A stretch of DNA of 64,000 nucleotides, taken from Clostridium_AD sp937920395 (GTDB lineage: Bacteria; Bacillota; Clostridia; Clostridiales; Clostridiaceae). The DNA lies in assembly GCA_052274345.1 (NCBI GenBank), contig DAVZGP010000012.1:13326-77325 (forward strand), written 5' to 3'. The notes below the pieces were generated by a model. It had not been told where the DNA came from, searched no databases, and saw only the letters and a program-made list of their open reading frames with translations. Position 1 is the first letter of the stretch, and each line of letters starts with the position of its first letter. This document shows positions 44,412 to 52,660 of this stretch, in pieces. A program made the translations under genes and the position numbers.

Positions 44412-44697
44412 AATATTATCTCCTTTCTTATGTAGATGGTAATTTAATAAACTTTATAATTAGTGGGCACTAAAAAATCCCACTGGGTCAATATTGAAAT
44501 ATCTTAACAAGTCTATTTTAGCAAACATAATCTAATTTAACAATAGCATTAATAGAAGTTGATAATTTAGTTACAAAATAATTTAATATAATAACTATTG
44601 TTTTGAAATTATTAATTGAATATTACCTCTAAAATAATTATAATTGTATAAAGCAACCTTTTGATAAATTAGAATAATTATATTGGGGGATATTAAT

Positions 44698-45279
44698 ATG
44701 CAAAACGAAGATAATAGTGGAAATGATAATGATAATTCGGAATCGGAAAAACTTGTACGAGAAATAATTGACCAAGGAGAAAGTTTTAACTCTATTGAAG
44801 AAGATTTATTACATGAATTAATGAGTAATAGAATATCCAAAGATGTCACAATCGTAAATTCGCACTCTCGCAACTTTGGAAATAAAATGGCTGATAAAAT
44901 AGCAGCATCTGTTGGGAGTTGGAGTTTTATAATAATTGCACTTTCAATTATTGTAATATGGATAGCAGTTAATACTATTTTCAAAAATTTATTTGATCCG
45001 GCTCCTTTTATACTTCTTAATCTAGTTCTATCTTGCACTGCAGCTATACAAGCTCCGGTAATAATGATGAGCCAGAATAGACAAGAAGAAAAAGATAGAA
45101 TAAAATCTAAAAATGATTATAAAATAAATTTTAAATCAGAATTAATTACTCAGGATTTACATAAAAAAATGGATTTATTGATAGACAATCAAAAGGCACT
45201 CGATAAAAATCAAGCAAAAATGATGGAATATATAAGAAGTTTAGAAAAAAGCGCCACCCACTTTGAAAGTGATAAATAA
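44698..45279 (+). CDS. DUF1003 family membrane protein
   Basis: 193 residues. Acidic N-terminus, then two membrane segments (about 82-101 and 108-130) with the DUF1003 hallmark block including QAPVIMMSQNRQ, then a coiled-coil C-terminus. ATG 44698-44700 follows GGGGGA; the frame opens earlier at a TTG that overlaps this site. Function unknown. Confidence 0.88.
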   Translation: MQNEDNSGNDNDNSESEKLVREIIDQGESFNSIEEDLLHELMSNRISKDVTIVNSHSRNFGNKMADKIAASVGSWSFIIIALSIIVIWIAVNTIFKNLFDPAPFILLNLVLSCTAAIQAPVIMMSQNRQEEKDRIKSKNDYKINFKSELITQDLHKKMDLLIDNQKALDKNQAKMMEYIRSLEKSATHFESDK

Positions 45280-45363
45280 TACCTAATAAAACAATCTATA
45301 AATGAATAAAATACAAATAAAGTACTATCATAAAGATAATATTAATTTTATAAGGGGGCAATT

Positions 45364-46083
45364 ATGAACAATTATGAAGAAAACTCACTAAAAGAAATGT
45401 TTTTATGGCAAGAAAAGATGAAAAAGGGACCTTCTGCATCAAATGATTTTGCTAAGAGTATACAAAACAAGATGAATAACTTACTTCCAGGTAAAGTTCA
45501 AAATATTATTGATACTTCAATTGAAAATATGACAAAAATAGTACTCTCGGGCTCTGAATATACGGCAAAACCCCCACTTACTAATACCTCCCTTGAAGAA
45601 CGCGAAACAATGGCCAAAAGCAGTATTGATTTTTATAGAAAAGCCGCAACCGTAAGTGGTGCTGGTACTGGTGGTGCCGGGCTTCTAATTGGCCTTGCAG
45701 ACTTTCCAATTCTTCTAAGTTTAAAAATGAAATTTTTGTATGAAATAGCTAGTATATATGGCTTTGACGTTCGCAATTATAAAGAAAGATTATATATTCT
45801 ATATGTTTTTCAATTGGCCTTTTCAAGTGATAAAAGAAGAATTGAAATTTACACTCAAGTATCAGATTGGGATAACCACGTGAAAAATTTACCGGACGAT
45901 GTAGAATCTTTTGATTGGAAAACTTTCCAGCAGGAATATCGAGATTATATAGATTTGGCCAAAATGTTACAACTTGTTCCAGGCATTGGACTCGTTGTTG
46001 GTGCTTATGCCAATTATAAACTAATGAACAAATTATACGATACTGCACTTAATGCATATAGACTAAGGATTTTTAAAAAATAA
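45364..46083 (+). CDS. EcsC family protein
   Basis: 239 residues. Contains the EcsC glycine-rich hydrophobic block (GAGTGGAGLLIGLADFPIL) near residues 97-118 and a second one near 200-225 (LVPGIGLVVGAYANYKL). Family members are linked to the Ecs exporter in Bacillus, but most, as here, lie away from ecsAB. It follows the DUF1003 gene by 84 bp in the same direction. AAGGGGG ribosome site. Confidence 0.85.
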   Translation: MNNYEENSLKEMFLWQEKMKKGPSASNDFAKSIQNKMNNLLPGKVQNIIDTSIENMTKIVLSGSEYTAKPPLTNTSLEERETMAKSSIDFYRKAATVSGAGTGGAGLLIGLADFPILLSLKMKFLYEIASIYGFDVRNYKERLYILYVFQLAFSSDKRRIEIYTQVSDWDNHVKNLPDDVESFDWKTFQQEYRDYIDLAKMLQLVPGIGLVVGAYANYKLMNKLYDTALNAYRLRIFKK

Positions 46084-46107
46084 CCTATATAAAAGAACAC
46101 TAAAAAT

Positions 46108-46147
46108 AACCCTCAAATTAATTTAATTAAGATGAGGGTTCCTTTTT
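46108..46147. terminator. Bidirectional terminator between ecsC-like and rubrerythrin genes
   Basis: AACCCTCA (46108-46115) and TGAGGGTT (46133-46140), followed by CCTTTTTT on the plus strand and preceded by A-rich sequence for the minus strand. Confidence 0.85.
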
Positions 46148-46196
46148 TATTCTACATTAAGAATTTATAAGCATGTTCTCAATTTTTAAAATATAA

Positions 46197-46781
46197 TTAG
46201 AATTTTTCAGTAAATATTTCAAAATATCCTTGAGGATGTGCACATGCTGGGCATACTTTAGGAGCACTTTTTCCTTCAAAAATATAACCACAATTGCCAC
46301 ATTTCCACATAACTACTTCTTCTTTATCAAATACTGTATTATTTTCTACATTGTTTAATAGTTGTCTATATCTTTCTTCATGATGTTTTTCAACTTTAGA
46401 AATTTCTGTATATAGTCTAGCAATCTCTGGGAATCCTTCTTTCTCGGCAACTTTTGCAAATGATGGATAAAGATCTGTCCATTCTTCATTTTCTCCATTA
46501 GCTGCTGCTAGTAAGTTAACCTTTGTGTCTCCAAGAGCTACAGGATATGTTGCATTAACTTCTACCACTTCTCCACATAAATCTTTATTTGCAAACTTAA
46601 AGAATCTTTCAGCATGTTCTTTCTCATTTGCTGCCGTTTCTGTGAATATATTAGATATTTGTATGTACCCTTCTTTTTTTGCTACTGATGAATAAAAAGT
46701 ATATCTGTTCCTAGCTTGTGATTCACCAGCGAATGATTTCATAAGATTTTTAGCAGTTTCTGTTCCTTTTAATGTTTTCAT
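46197..46781 (-). CDS. rbr: Rubrerythrin
   Basis: Peroxide-scavenging non-heme diiron protein, 194 residues. The four-helix diiron domain has the EXXH-type ligands (AGESQARNRY, ANEKEHAERF, SKVEKHHEERY), and the C-terminal rubredoxin domain has CGNCGY and CPACAHP. Electron donors are likely the rubredoxins in this window. Normal length; AGGAGGG ribosome site. Confidence 0.96.
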   Translation of the reverse strand: MKTLKGTETAKNLMKSFAGESQARNRYTFYSSVAKKEGYIQISNIFTETAANEKEHAERFFKFANKDLCGEVVEVNATYPVALGDTKVNLLAAANGENEEWTDLYPSFAKVAEKEGFPEIARLYTEISKVEKHHEERYRQLLNNVENNTVFDKEEVVMWKCGNCGYIFEGKSAPKVCPACAHPQGYFEIFTEKF

Positions 46782-46875
46782 GAAAATCCCTCCTAATTTT
46801 TCTCCTCAGAGAAAATGATCGTATATTAAGGTATTCTATAAATATGATAACTTTCCTCTTTTATATTATTACAAT

Positions 46876-48060
46876 TTACAAACAATTAATATTCTTTATG
46901 ATATTATCTACAGCCTTTTCAACATATTTAGGATTAGTAGCCATATTTAATCTAATAAATCCCTTACAATCTTTGCTAAACCATTCACCATAATCTACAG
47001 CTAGTCTACACTTACCTTGTATAAATGCTTTTGTTTCACTAGGCTTTATATACCCCCTCAAATCCATCCAAATAAGATAAGTTCCTTCTAATGGAGTAAT
47101 AATTATTTTTGGTGCTTTATCTGCTAGTCTTTCTTTTACATAGTTATAGTTATACTTTATTACGTCTAGTAGAGAGCTTAGCCACTTTTTTCCATAATTA
47201 TAAGCAGCCTCTGCTGCAGTTATTCCCATAATATTCACTTCTGTCTTGTTAATAGTTTTTGAATATACATCATATCTTTCCATTATCTTCTTATTAGAAA
47301 TGATTATATTGCAATTTAATAATCCGGCTAAGTTAAAAGTTTTTGACGGTGCTGTAACTGTTATTATATTATCTGCATACTTTCCACCGCTTACTATAGC
47401 TGCTGGTATTTGCACATTTTCTCCAATTATAATATCTTGATGTATTTCATCTGAGACAACAAGTACATTATGTGTTTTACATATAGATAACACTTTATCT
47501 AATTCTTCCTCCGTCCAAACCCTACCAACTGGATTATGTGGAGAACATTGAATAAATAATTTAACATCATTTTCTATGATTTTTCTCTCAAAATCTTCAA
47601 AATCGATCCTATATACTCCACTTGTATTAATTAATTCAGATGTAATTAATTTTCTTCCAGTATCTTTTACCGAATCGTGGAACGGATAATACACAGGAGT
47701 AATAATAATTACTGAGTCACCAAACTTTGTAAATGCATTAACAAACCAATATAAAGAAACAACAACACCAGTTGAAAAACGTATCCATTCTTTATCTACT
47801 TTATAATTATGCTGATTTTTTTCCCAATTAATGAAAGAATCATAGTAGGAATCAGGTACATAAGAATATCCAAATATCCCATGTTCAATTCTTTGTTTCA
47901 TTGCAGTTACTACTACATCCGGAGCTTTAAATTCCATATCTGCCACCCACATAGGTATTAAATCTTTATCACCATACCGTTTATCTAAAGCATCCCATTT
48001 CAATGAATTTGTTCCCACTCTATCCATTGCATACTTTGTACAAAATTGCTCTATTTCCAT
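46876..48060 (-). CDS. patB: PatB/MalY-type pyridoxal phosphate C-S lyase or aminotransferase
   Basis: 394 residues, fold type I PLP enzyme. The PLP lysine is in TAPSKTFNLAGL (about residue 229) and the cofactor-binding aspartate in VVSDEIHQD. The start MWVADMEFKAPD block is typical of the MalY/PatB group, which cleaves cystathionine (methionine synthesis) or cysteine conjugates. It follows metQ by 112 bp and reads with metNIQ, supporting a sulfur amino acid role. Confidence 0.9.
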   Translation of the reverse strand: MEIEQFCTKYAMDRVGTNSLKWDALDKRYGDKDLIPMWVADMEFKAPDVVVTAMKQRIEHGIFGYSYVPDSYYDSFINWEKNQHNYKVDKEWIRFSTGVVVSLYWFVNAFTKFGDSVIIITPVYYPFHDSVKDTGRKLITSELINTSGVYRIDFEDFERKIIENDVKLFIQCSPHNPVGRVWTEEELDKVLSICKTHNVLVVSDEIHQDIIIGENVQIPAAIVSGGKYADNIITVTAPSKTFNLAGLLNCNIIISNKKIMERYDVYSKTINKTEVNIMGITAAEAAYNYGKKWLSSLLDVIKYNYNYVKERLADKAPKIIITPLEGTYLIWMDLRGYIKPSETKAFIQGKCRLAVDYGEWFSKDCKGFIRLNMATNPKYVEKAVDNIIKNINCL

Positions 48061-48172
48061 ATTTAGATCTCCTTTTCCTTTGCTGGTATCATAAAAAAAA
48101 CTTTACCCCTAGCTATTACGCTAAAAGCAAAGTAATTTTATTTTTTAAATAATATATCTACTTAATTATAAC

Positions 48173-48973
48173 TTAAAATGCTGGAATTACAGCACCTTTA
48201 TATTTTTCTAATATGAATTTTTTAACTTCTAGAGAAGTTAATGCCTTTGAAAGTGCTTTTATATAAGGTTTATCTTTATCTTCTTTTCTAACAGCGAGTA
48301 CATTTGCATAAGGTGAATCCTTTGCTTCAACAGCTAATGCATCTGTTAATTTTAATTTAGCTTCAATAGCATAATTAGAATTTATAACTGCTGCATCCAT
48401 ATCTTTTAATATTCTTGGAAGTTGAGGAGCATCTAATTCAGTTATTTTTAAGTTCTTTGGATTTGATGTTATATCAAGCTTTGATATAAGGTCTCCAGTT
48501 TTTAATTTTAGAAGTCCTGCTTTCTCAAGTACTCTAAGTGCTCTTGCTCCATTTGAAGGATCATTTGGTATAGCTATGCTTGCTCCATTTTTTATATCAC
48601 TAAGTTTTTTGTATTTATTAGAATATAAAGCCATTGGTTCAATATGCACCTTTACAGTCCAAGTCAAATCTAACCCTTTTTCTTTACTAAATTCTGTCAA
48701 ATAAGGTACGTGTTGAAAGAAATTCGCATCAAGTTGCTTTTCAGCAAGTGCTGTGTTTGGTGTTACATAATCCGTAAATTCTACTATTTTAAGAGTATAT
48801 CCTTCTTTTGCAAGAAGTGGCTTTACAACCTCTAATATTTCTTTATGTGGTATTGGTGAAGCCCCTACTGTAATAACTTTTTTATCAGTTACTACTGCTG
48901 CTTTTTTTGATCCACAACCACCTAATGCGAAAATCACAACTATTGATAATAATATACTTAATATTTTTTTCAT
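48173..48973 (-). CDS. metQ: Methionine ABC transporter substrate-binding lipoprotein
   Basis: 266 residues, NlpA/MetQ family. Lipobox ALGGC (Cys20). Contains TVGASPIPHKEIL, DANFFQHVPYL and ALYSNKYKKLSDIKNGASIA, all family blocks. Third gene of metN-metI-metQ under SAM-I riboswitch control. Confidence 0.95.
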   Translation of the reverse strand: MKKILSILLSIVVIFALGGCGSKKAAVVTDKKVITVGASPIPHKEILEVVKPLLAKEGYTLKIVEFTDYVTPNTALAEKQLDANFFQHVPYLTEFSKEKGLDLTWTVKVHIEPMALYSNKYKKLSDIKNGASIAIPNDPSNGARALRVLEKAGLLKLKTGDLISKLDITSNPKNLKITELDAPQLPRILKDMDAAVINSNYAIEAKLKLTDALAVEAKDSPYANVLAVRKEDKDKPYIKALSKALTSLEVKKFILEKYKGAVIPAF

Positions 48974-49104
48974 TTTGAATCCCCCTTATATTCTCTTTGT
49001 AATACTTACTAGCTAGACCGATTAATATTTTTCTTTTTAAGATAGCAATTATTAATTGTTATCCCCCTATTTTATTAATTTAATACATATATATATAATC
49101 AAAT

Positions 49105-49749
49105 TTACTTTATCATTTTACTGTATAGTAAATTTCCTAAGGCTTGGATTATTTGTACAATTACAATTAATATTATTACAGTATATATCATGACATCTGA
49201 CTGAAATCTATAATAGCCATACTTTACAGCTACATCTCCAAGGCCACCACCACCAATTGTTCCTGCCATAGCTGAGTACCCTATGATATTTATTATAGTT
49301 AAAGTAATTCCAAGAACTATAGATGGCATTGCCTCTTTTAGCATAACTTTGAATATAATTTGATAAGTTTTTGCACCAAAAGATTTTGCTGCTTCAATAA
49401 TTCCATAATCTACTTCGAGTAGTGCAGTTTCTATTATTCTTGCAGCAAAAGGAGCTGCTCCAAGTGTTAATGGTACTATAGCTGCATTGGTACCTATTGT
49501 TGTTCCCGTAATAAGTTTAGTTAGAGGAAATATAGATATCATAAGTATAATAAAAGGAAAAGAACGTAATACGTTAACTACTAAATTTAAAATTTTGTAA
49601 ATTACACTATTTGGTCTTAGCCCTTTAGGGCCAGTTATAATGAGTCCGATTGCCGCAATAAATCCTAAAATCACTGTAAATATTGTTGATAATGTTACCA
49701 TATATAATGTGTCTAAAAGTGCTGGTAGTAAAACTTCACTAAATAACAT
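49105..49749 (-). CDS. metI: Methionine ABC transporter permease
   Basis: 214 residues with five to six membrane segments and the permease EAA loop (EAAKSFGAKTYQIIFKVMLKEA, shortened here: EAAKSFGA ... LKEAMPSI). Partner of MetN and MetQ. Confidence 0.95.
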   Translation of the reverse strand: MLFSEVLLPALLDTLYMVTLSTIFTVILGFIAAIGLIITGPKGLRPNSVIYKILNLVVNVLRSFPFIILMISIFPLTKLITGTTIGTNAAIVPLTLGAAPFAARIIETALLEVDYGIIEAAKSFGAKTYQIIFKVMLKEAMPSIVLGITLTIINIIGYSAMAGTIGGGGLGDVAVKYGYYRFQSDVMIYTVIILIVIVQIIQALGNLLYSKMIK

Positions 49750-49789
49750 TTATGCTCCCCCTTATATTCTTTCAAGTTAGATTTTCTTA

Positions 49790-50788
49790 TTATTTACTAT
49801 CCTCGTTTTGATTTTCAATTTGTATTAAATCACTATCTATTTCCCACTCTATAGATCTCTCATCTAAATATTTTAATATTTTTATTTTGTTTTCCTCATT
49901 CGTATTTATAATAAGACTCCCCATTACACTATCTCTGAATTTTTCAAGCCTTCCCCATACTATTGAGAAATCAATATCAAGCTGCCTTGCTAGCGATGTT
50001 ATTAAACAACTCTGGGTAATTTCCTTTGTGAAAAATATTTTAATATTATAACCAGTAATAGGTAGTAACTCTTCCTCACCAATAAGTATTTTCATCTCTT
50101 TTGTTGGTTTAATAAATAATTCATCTGTAAATCCGTGACTTTTAATTTTGCCACCTTCTAGAAGAATAAATTTATTACAAATTTCTTTTACCACTTCCAT
50201 CTGATGAGTAACTACAACGATTGTTATATTAAATTTATTATTTATATCTCTTAAAAGCTGTAATATAGATTTTGTAGTTTTAGGATCTAGTGCAGAAGTC
50301 GCCTCATCACAAAGTAATATTTTAGGGTTAAGCGCGAGTGCCCTTGCTATTCCAACTCTTTGCTTTTGACCTCCACTTAACTGCTTTACGTTTGTTTTTA
50401 CTTTATCATTAAGACCTACTAAATCTATTAAGCTATCTACTCTTTCCTTAATGTAGCTTTTATCATGCCCCCATACTTCAAGCGGAAATGCTATATTGTC
50501 AAAAACATTTTTACTGTTAATAAGGTTAAAACTTTGAAATATAATGCCTACATCTTTTCTAAACTCACGAAGCTCTTTACGGCTTAATTCATTAACCACT
50601 TTGCCCATTATGTTAATAGTTCCGGCATCATATGTCTCAAGGCCATTAAAACATCTTAGCAAAGTAGACTTTCCTGCACCACTATGACCAATAACACCGT
50701 AAATATCACCTTCATCTACTGTAAAGGAAACATCACTTAATACTTTTACATTTGAAAAACTTTTACTTATGCCACTAACTTTAATCAT
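49790..50788 (-). CDS. metN: Methionine ABC transporter ATP-binding protein
   Basis: 332 residues. Walker A GHSGAGKST, signature LSGGQKQRVGIARALA, Walker B LLCDEATSALDP, then a C-terminal NIL domain (about 260-325) that binds methionine and inhibits transport. First gene of the operon, 40 bp before metI. Confidence 0.96.
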   Translation of the reverse strand: MIKVSGISKSFSNVKVLSDVSFTVDEGDIYGVIGHSGAGKSTLLRCFNGLETYDAGTINIMGKVVNELSRKELREFRKDVGIIFQSFNLINSKNVFDNIAFPLEVWGHDKSYIKERVDSLIDLVGLNDKVKTNVKQLSGGQKQRVGIARALALNPKILLCDEATSALDPKTTKSILQLLRDINNKFNITIVVVTHQMEVVKEICNKFILLEGGKIKSHGFTDELFIKPTKEMKILIGEEELLPITGYNIKIFFTKEITQSCLITSLARQLDIDFSIVWGRLEKFRDSVMGSLIINTNEENKIKILKYLDERSIEWEIDSDLIQIENQNEDSK

Positions 50789-50862
50789 AATATCTCCTCT
50801 CCTATTAATTTATTAAAATTCATTCTTAAAATTTTATTATTGCCACGATTATTTATAATCAT

Positions 50863-51007
50863 AAAAAATAGTGCCCAAAAATAAACTTGGGCACTACTTC
50901 CAAACTTATTCTTATCTTGCAGCCACGCTGCAGGATTTAACACCATGTATCTTACGATACTGGTTGTCGGGTTTCATAGGGCCAGTCCCTCCACCTCTCT
51001 TGATAAG
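50863..51007 (-). promoter_or_regulatory. SAM-I riboswitch A, with terminator (proximal to metN)
   Basis: Minus strand aptamer 50911-51007: P1 CTTATC/GATAAG, AGAGAGGTGGAGGGACTGGC, CCTATGAAACCCGACAACC, GGTGTTAA-TCCTGCAGC. The terminator stem AGTGCCCA/TGGGCACT (50870-50895) is followed by ATTTTTTATG. High SAM should stop transcription of metNIQ-patB. Confidence 0.96.
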
Positions 51008-51029
51008 ACATTATTAAATTTTAATCCAT

Positions 51030-51210
51030 AAAAAATTAAAAACCTCTTTCACCATTAATGATGAAAGAGGTATAAATATTCAATGACACCTCTCTCATCT
51101 TCCGCTAAGTTACTATAAACTTAACGCAGGAATTAGCACCTATTCAGGCATTTATCGTCTGATGGTTGCCGAGATATCATCGGGCCGGTCCCTCTATCTC
51201 TCTTGATGAG
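51030..51210 (-). promoter_or_regulatory. SAM-I riboswitch B, with terminator (distal)
   Basis: Second complete S-box aptamer upstream of the first, 51094-51210: P1 CTCATC/GATGAG, AGAGATAGAGGGACCGGC, CCGATGATATCTCGGCAACC, AGGTGCTAATTCCTGCG. Its own terminator ACCTCTTTC/GAAAGAGGT (51042-51071) runs into TTTTTAATTTTTT. The two sensors act in series on the same transcript. Confidence 0.95.
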
Positions 51211-51325
51211 AATAACTAACTTATTAAATTATATCTATAGTATCACTATATGTTTAATATGTAAAGACGTAACTATAATTCTTTTAAAAAATTTTATTAA
51301 CCAAATTTTTATTGTTTATTAAATT

Positions 51326-51661
51326 CTACCCTCTTGGAGCATACATAATAATAAGAGCCCCAATTATTGCTATAGTGCCACCTATCAAATCAAACTTATC
51401 AGGAATTATATTCTCTATCTTCCAGCCCCATAATATTGATAATACAATAAAGATACCACCATATGTTGCATATACTCTACCAAAATTAGCGCTTGGAGGT
51501 TGCAGCGTCGGAATTACACCATATACAATAAGTGCCATAGCTCCAAAAATTCCGTACCAAAGACTTTTCCCCTCTCGTAACCATATCCATATAAGGTAGC
51601 CCCCTCCTATTTCAAATATTCCTGCTACTATAAAATAAAATAATGACTTAATTAATTCCAT
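51326..51661 (-). CDS. YnfA family (UPF0060) small membrane protein
   Basis: 111 residues, four membrane segments, with the family blocks FEIGGGYLIW, YGVIPTLQP and GRVYATYGG. ATG 51659-51661 follows AAGGAGATA; an in-frame upstream ATG lacks a ribosome site. Fold resembles small multidrug resistance transporters; function not established. Confidence 0.92.
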   Translation of the reverse strand: MELIKSLFYFIVAGIFEIGGGYLIWIWLREGKSLWYGIFGAMALIVYGVIPTLQPPSANFGRVYATYGGIFIVLSILWGWKIENIIPDKFDLIGGTIAIIGALIIMYAPRG

Positions 51662-51751
51662 ATATATCTCCTTAATGCACAACAAAGGCCAGGTATTTTT
51701 AATCGATTATTATTAAATATACCTGACCTTTATATTAAATTATATTTTGTT

Positions 51752-51913
51752 TTATTCTACTTTTTCAAACTCTGATTTAGAAACTCCACATAATGGGCAA
51801 ACCCAATCTTCTGGAATATCTGCAAACTTAGTGCCTGGTGCTATTCCGCCATCTGGATCTCCTACCTCTGGATCATACTCATACCCACATACCAAACAAA
51901 CATACTTGTCCAT
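51752..51913 (-). CDS. rub: Rubredoxin (copy 1), 53 residues
   Basis: One-iron electron carrier. Two CxxCG motifs hold the iron (YVCLVCGYEYDP and WVCPLCGVSK). ATG 51911-51913 follows GGAGATG. Likely donor to rubrerythrin or the flavodiiron protein. A close second copy lies at 59621-59779. Confidence 0.96.
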   Translation of the reverse strand: MDKYVCLVCGYEYDPEVGDPDGGIAPGTKFADIPEDWVCPLCGVSKSEFEKVE

Positions 51914-52660
51914 AAAAACATCTCCTTGTAATTGATTTTAATTAATTATTTCATTAATTTTTCTCAATTTATTTTTTCTATACTCTTATAATAATCTGTA
52001 TATCTATCTAATTCCATATCATCATAATATATGTTTTTTATAATGTCAATATCCCTTCATTAATTCGCTTAATTTTATTAATACTTTGTGATTTATTAAC
52101 TATTTATGGTAGAATATAGTATAAGAATTCAATGTGAAACCATTTACACATATTACTTTCTATAAATGTAATTCATATCAAATCATATAGGAGAAAATAT
52201 TAACAAACTAAGCTTGTTAATTCAAGTATAAAAACTATATTAAATTATCAGTATATTAAGTAGTAATAATATGTGTTATTATTGTATGTGCTTTCTAAAA
52301 GAATAATCCTACAATAAAGTATTTTTATTTAATTATAATTAATAATTAAAGAATACAAATTGACTTGCACCACTTTATTGACAATAATGTAAAATAATAA
52401 TATTATAAATACATAAACTAAGACCTTTTTTAATAGTATAATAAGGACTTGTAGTGTTTTATTAATACATAATTTATCAAACTAATTTTAAAAATTTGAA
52501 ATAGGCCCTTACTTGTGACGACAAATATTTTTTATTACTAAGTCAAAACCACCTTACACAAAAATGCTACCTCCATTGTGTATACTAAAATCATAGTCGT
52601 CCAAGGCATACACCTGGGCAATTTTTTTTTGTAGAATAAATGCTAAAGGAGGAAATATTA
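51914..52660. other. Intergenic region between rubredoxin 1 and the PBP gene
   Basis: About 750 bp, AT-rich, divergent promoters expected. Near the PBP start a hairpin-like CCAAGG/CCTGGG (52601-52618) is followed by TTTTTTTTT (52622-52630), a possible attenuator or the terminator of an unrecognised small RNA. Nothing else identified. Confidence 0.4.

Noticed and set aside
44595..45038. 147-codon minus-strand frame opposite the DUF1003 gene
   Set aside because: It is antisense to a well-supported gene with a good ribosome site and domain.
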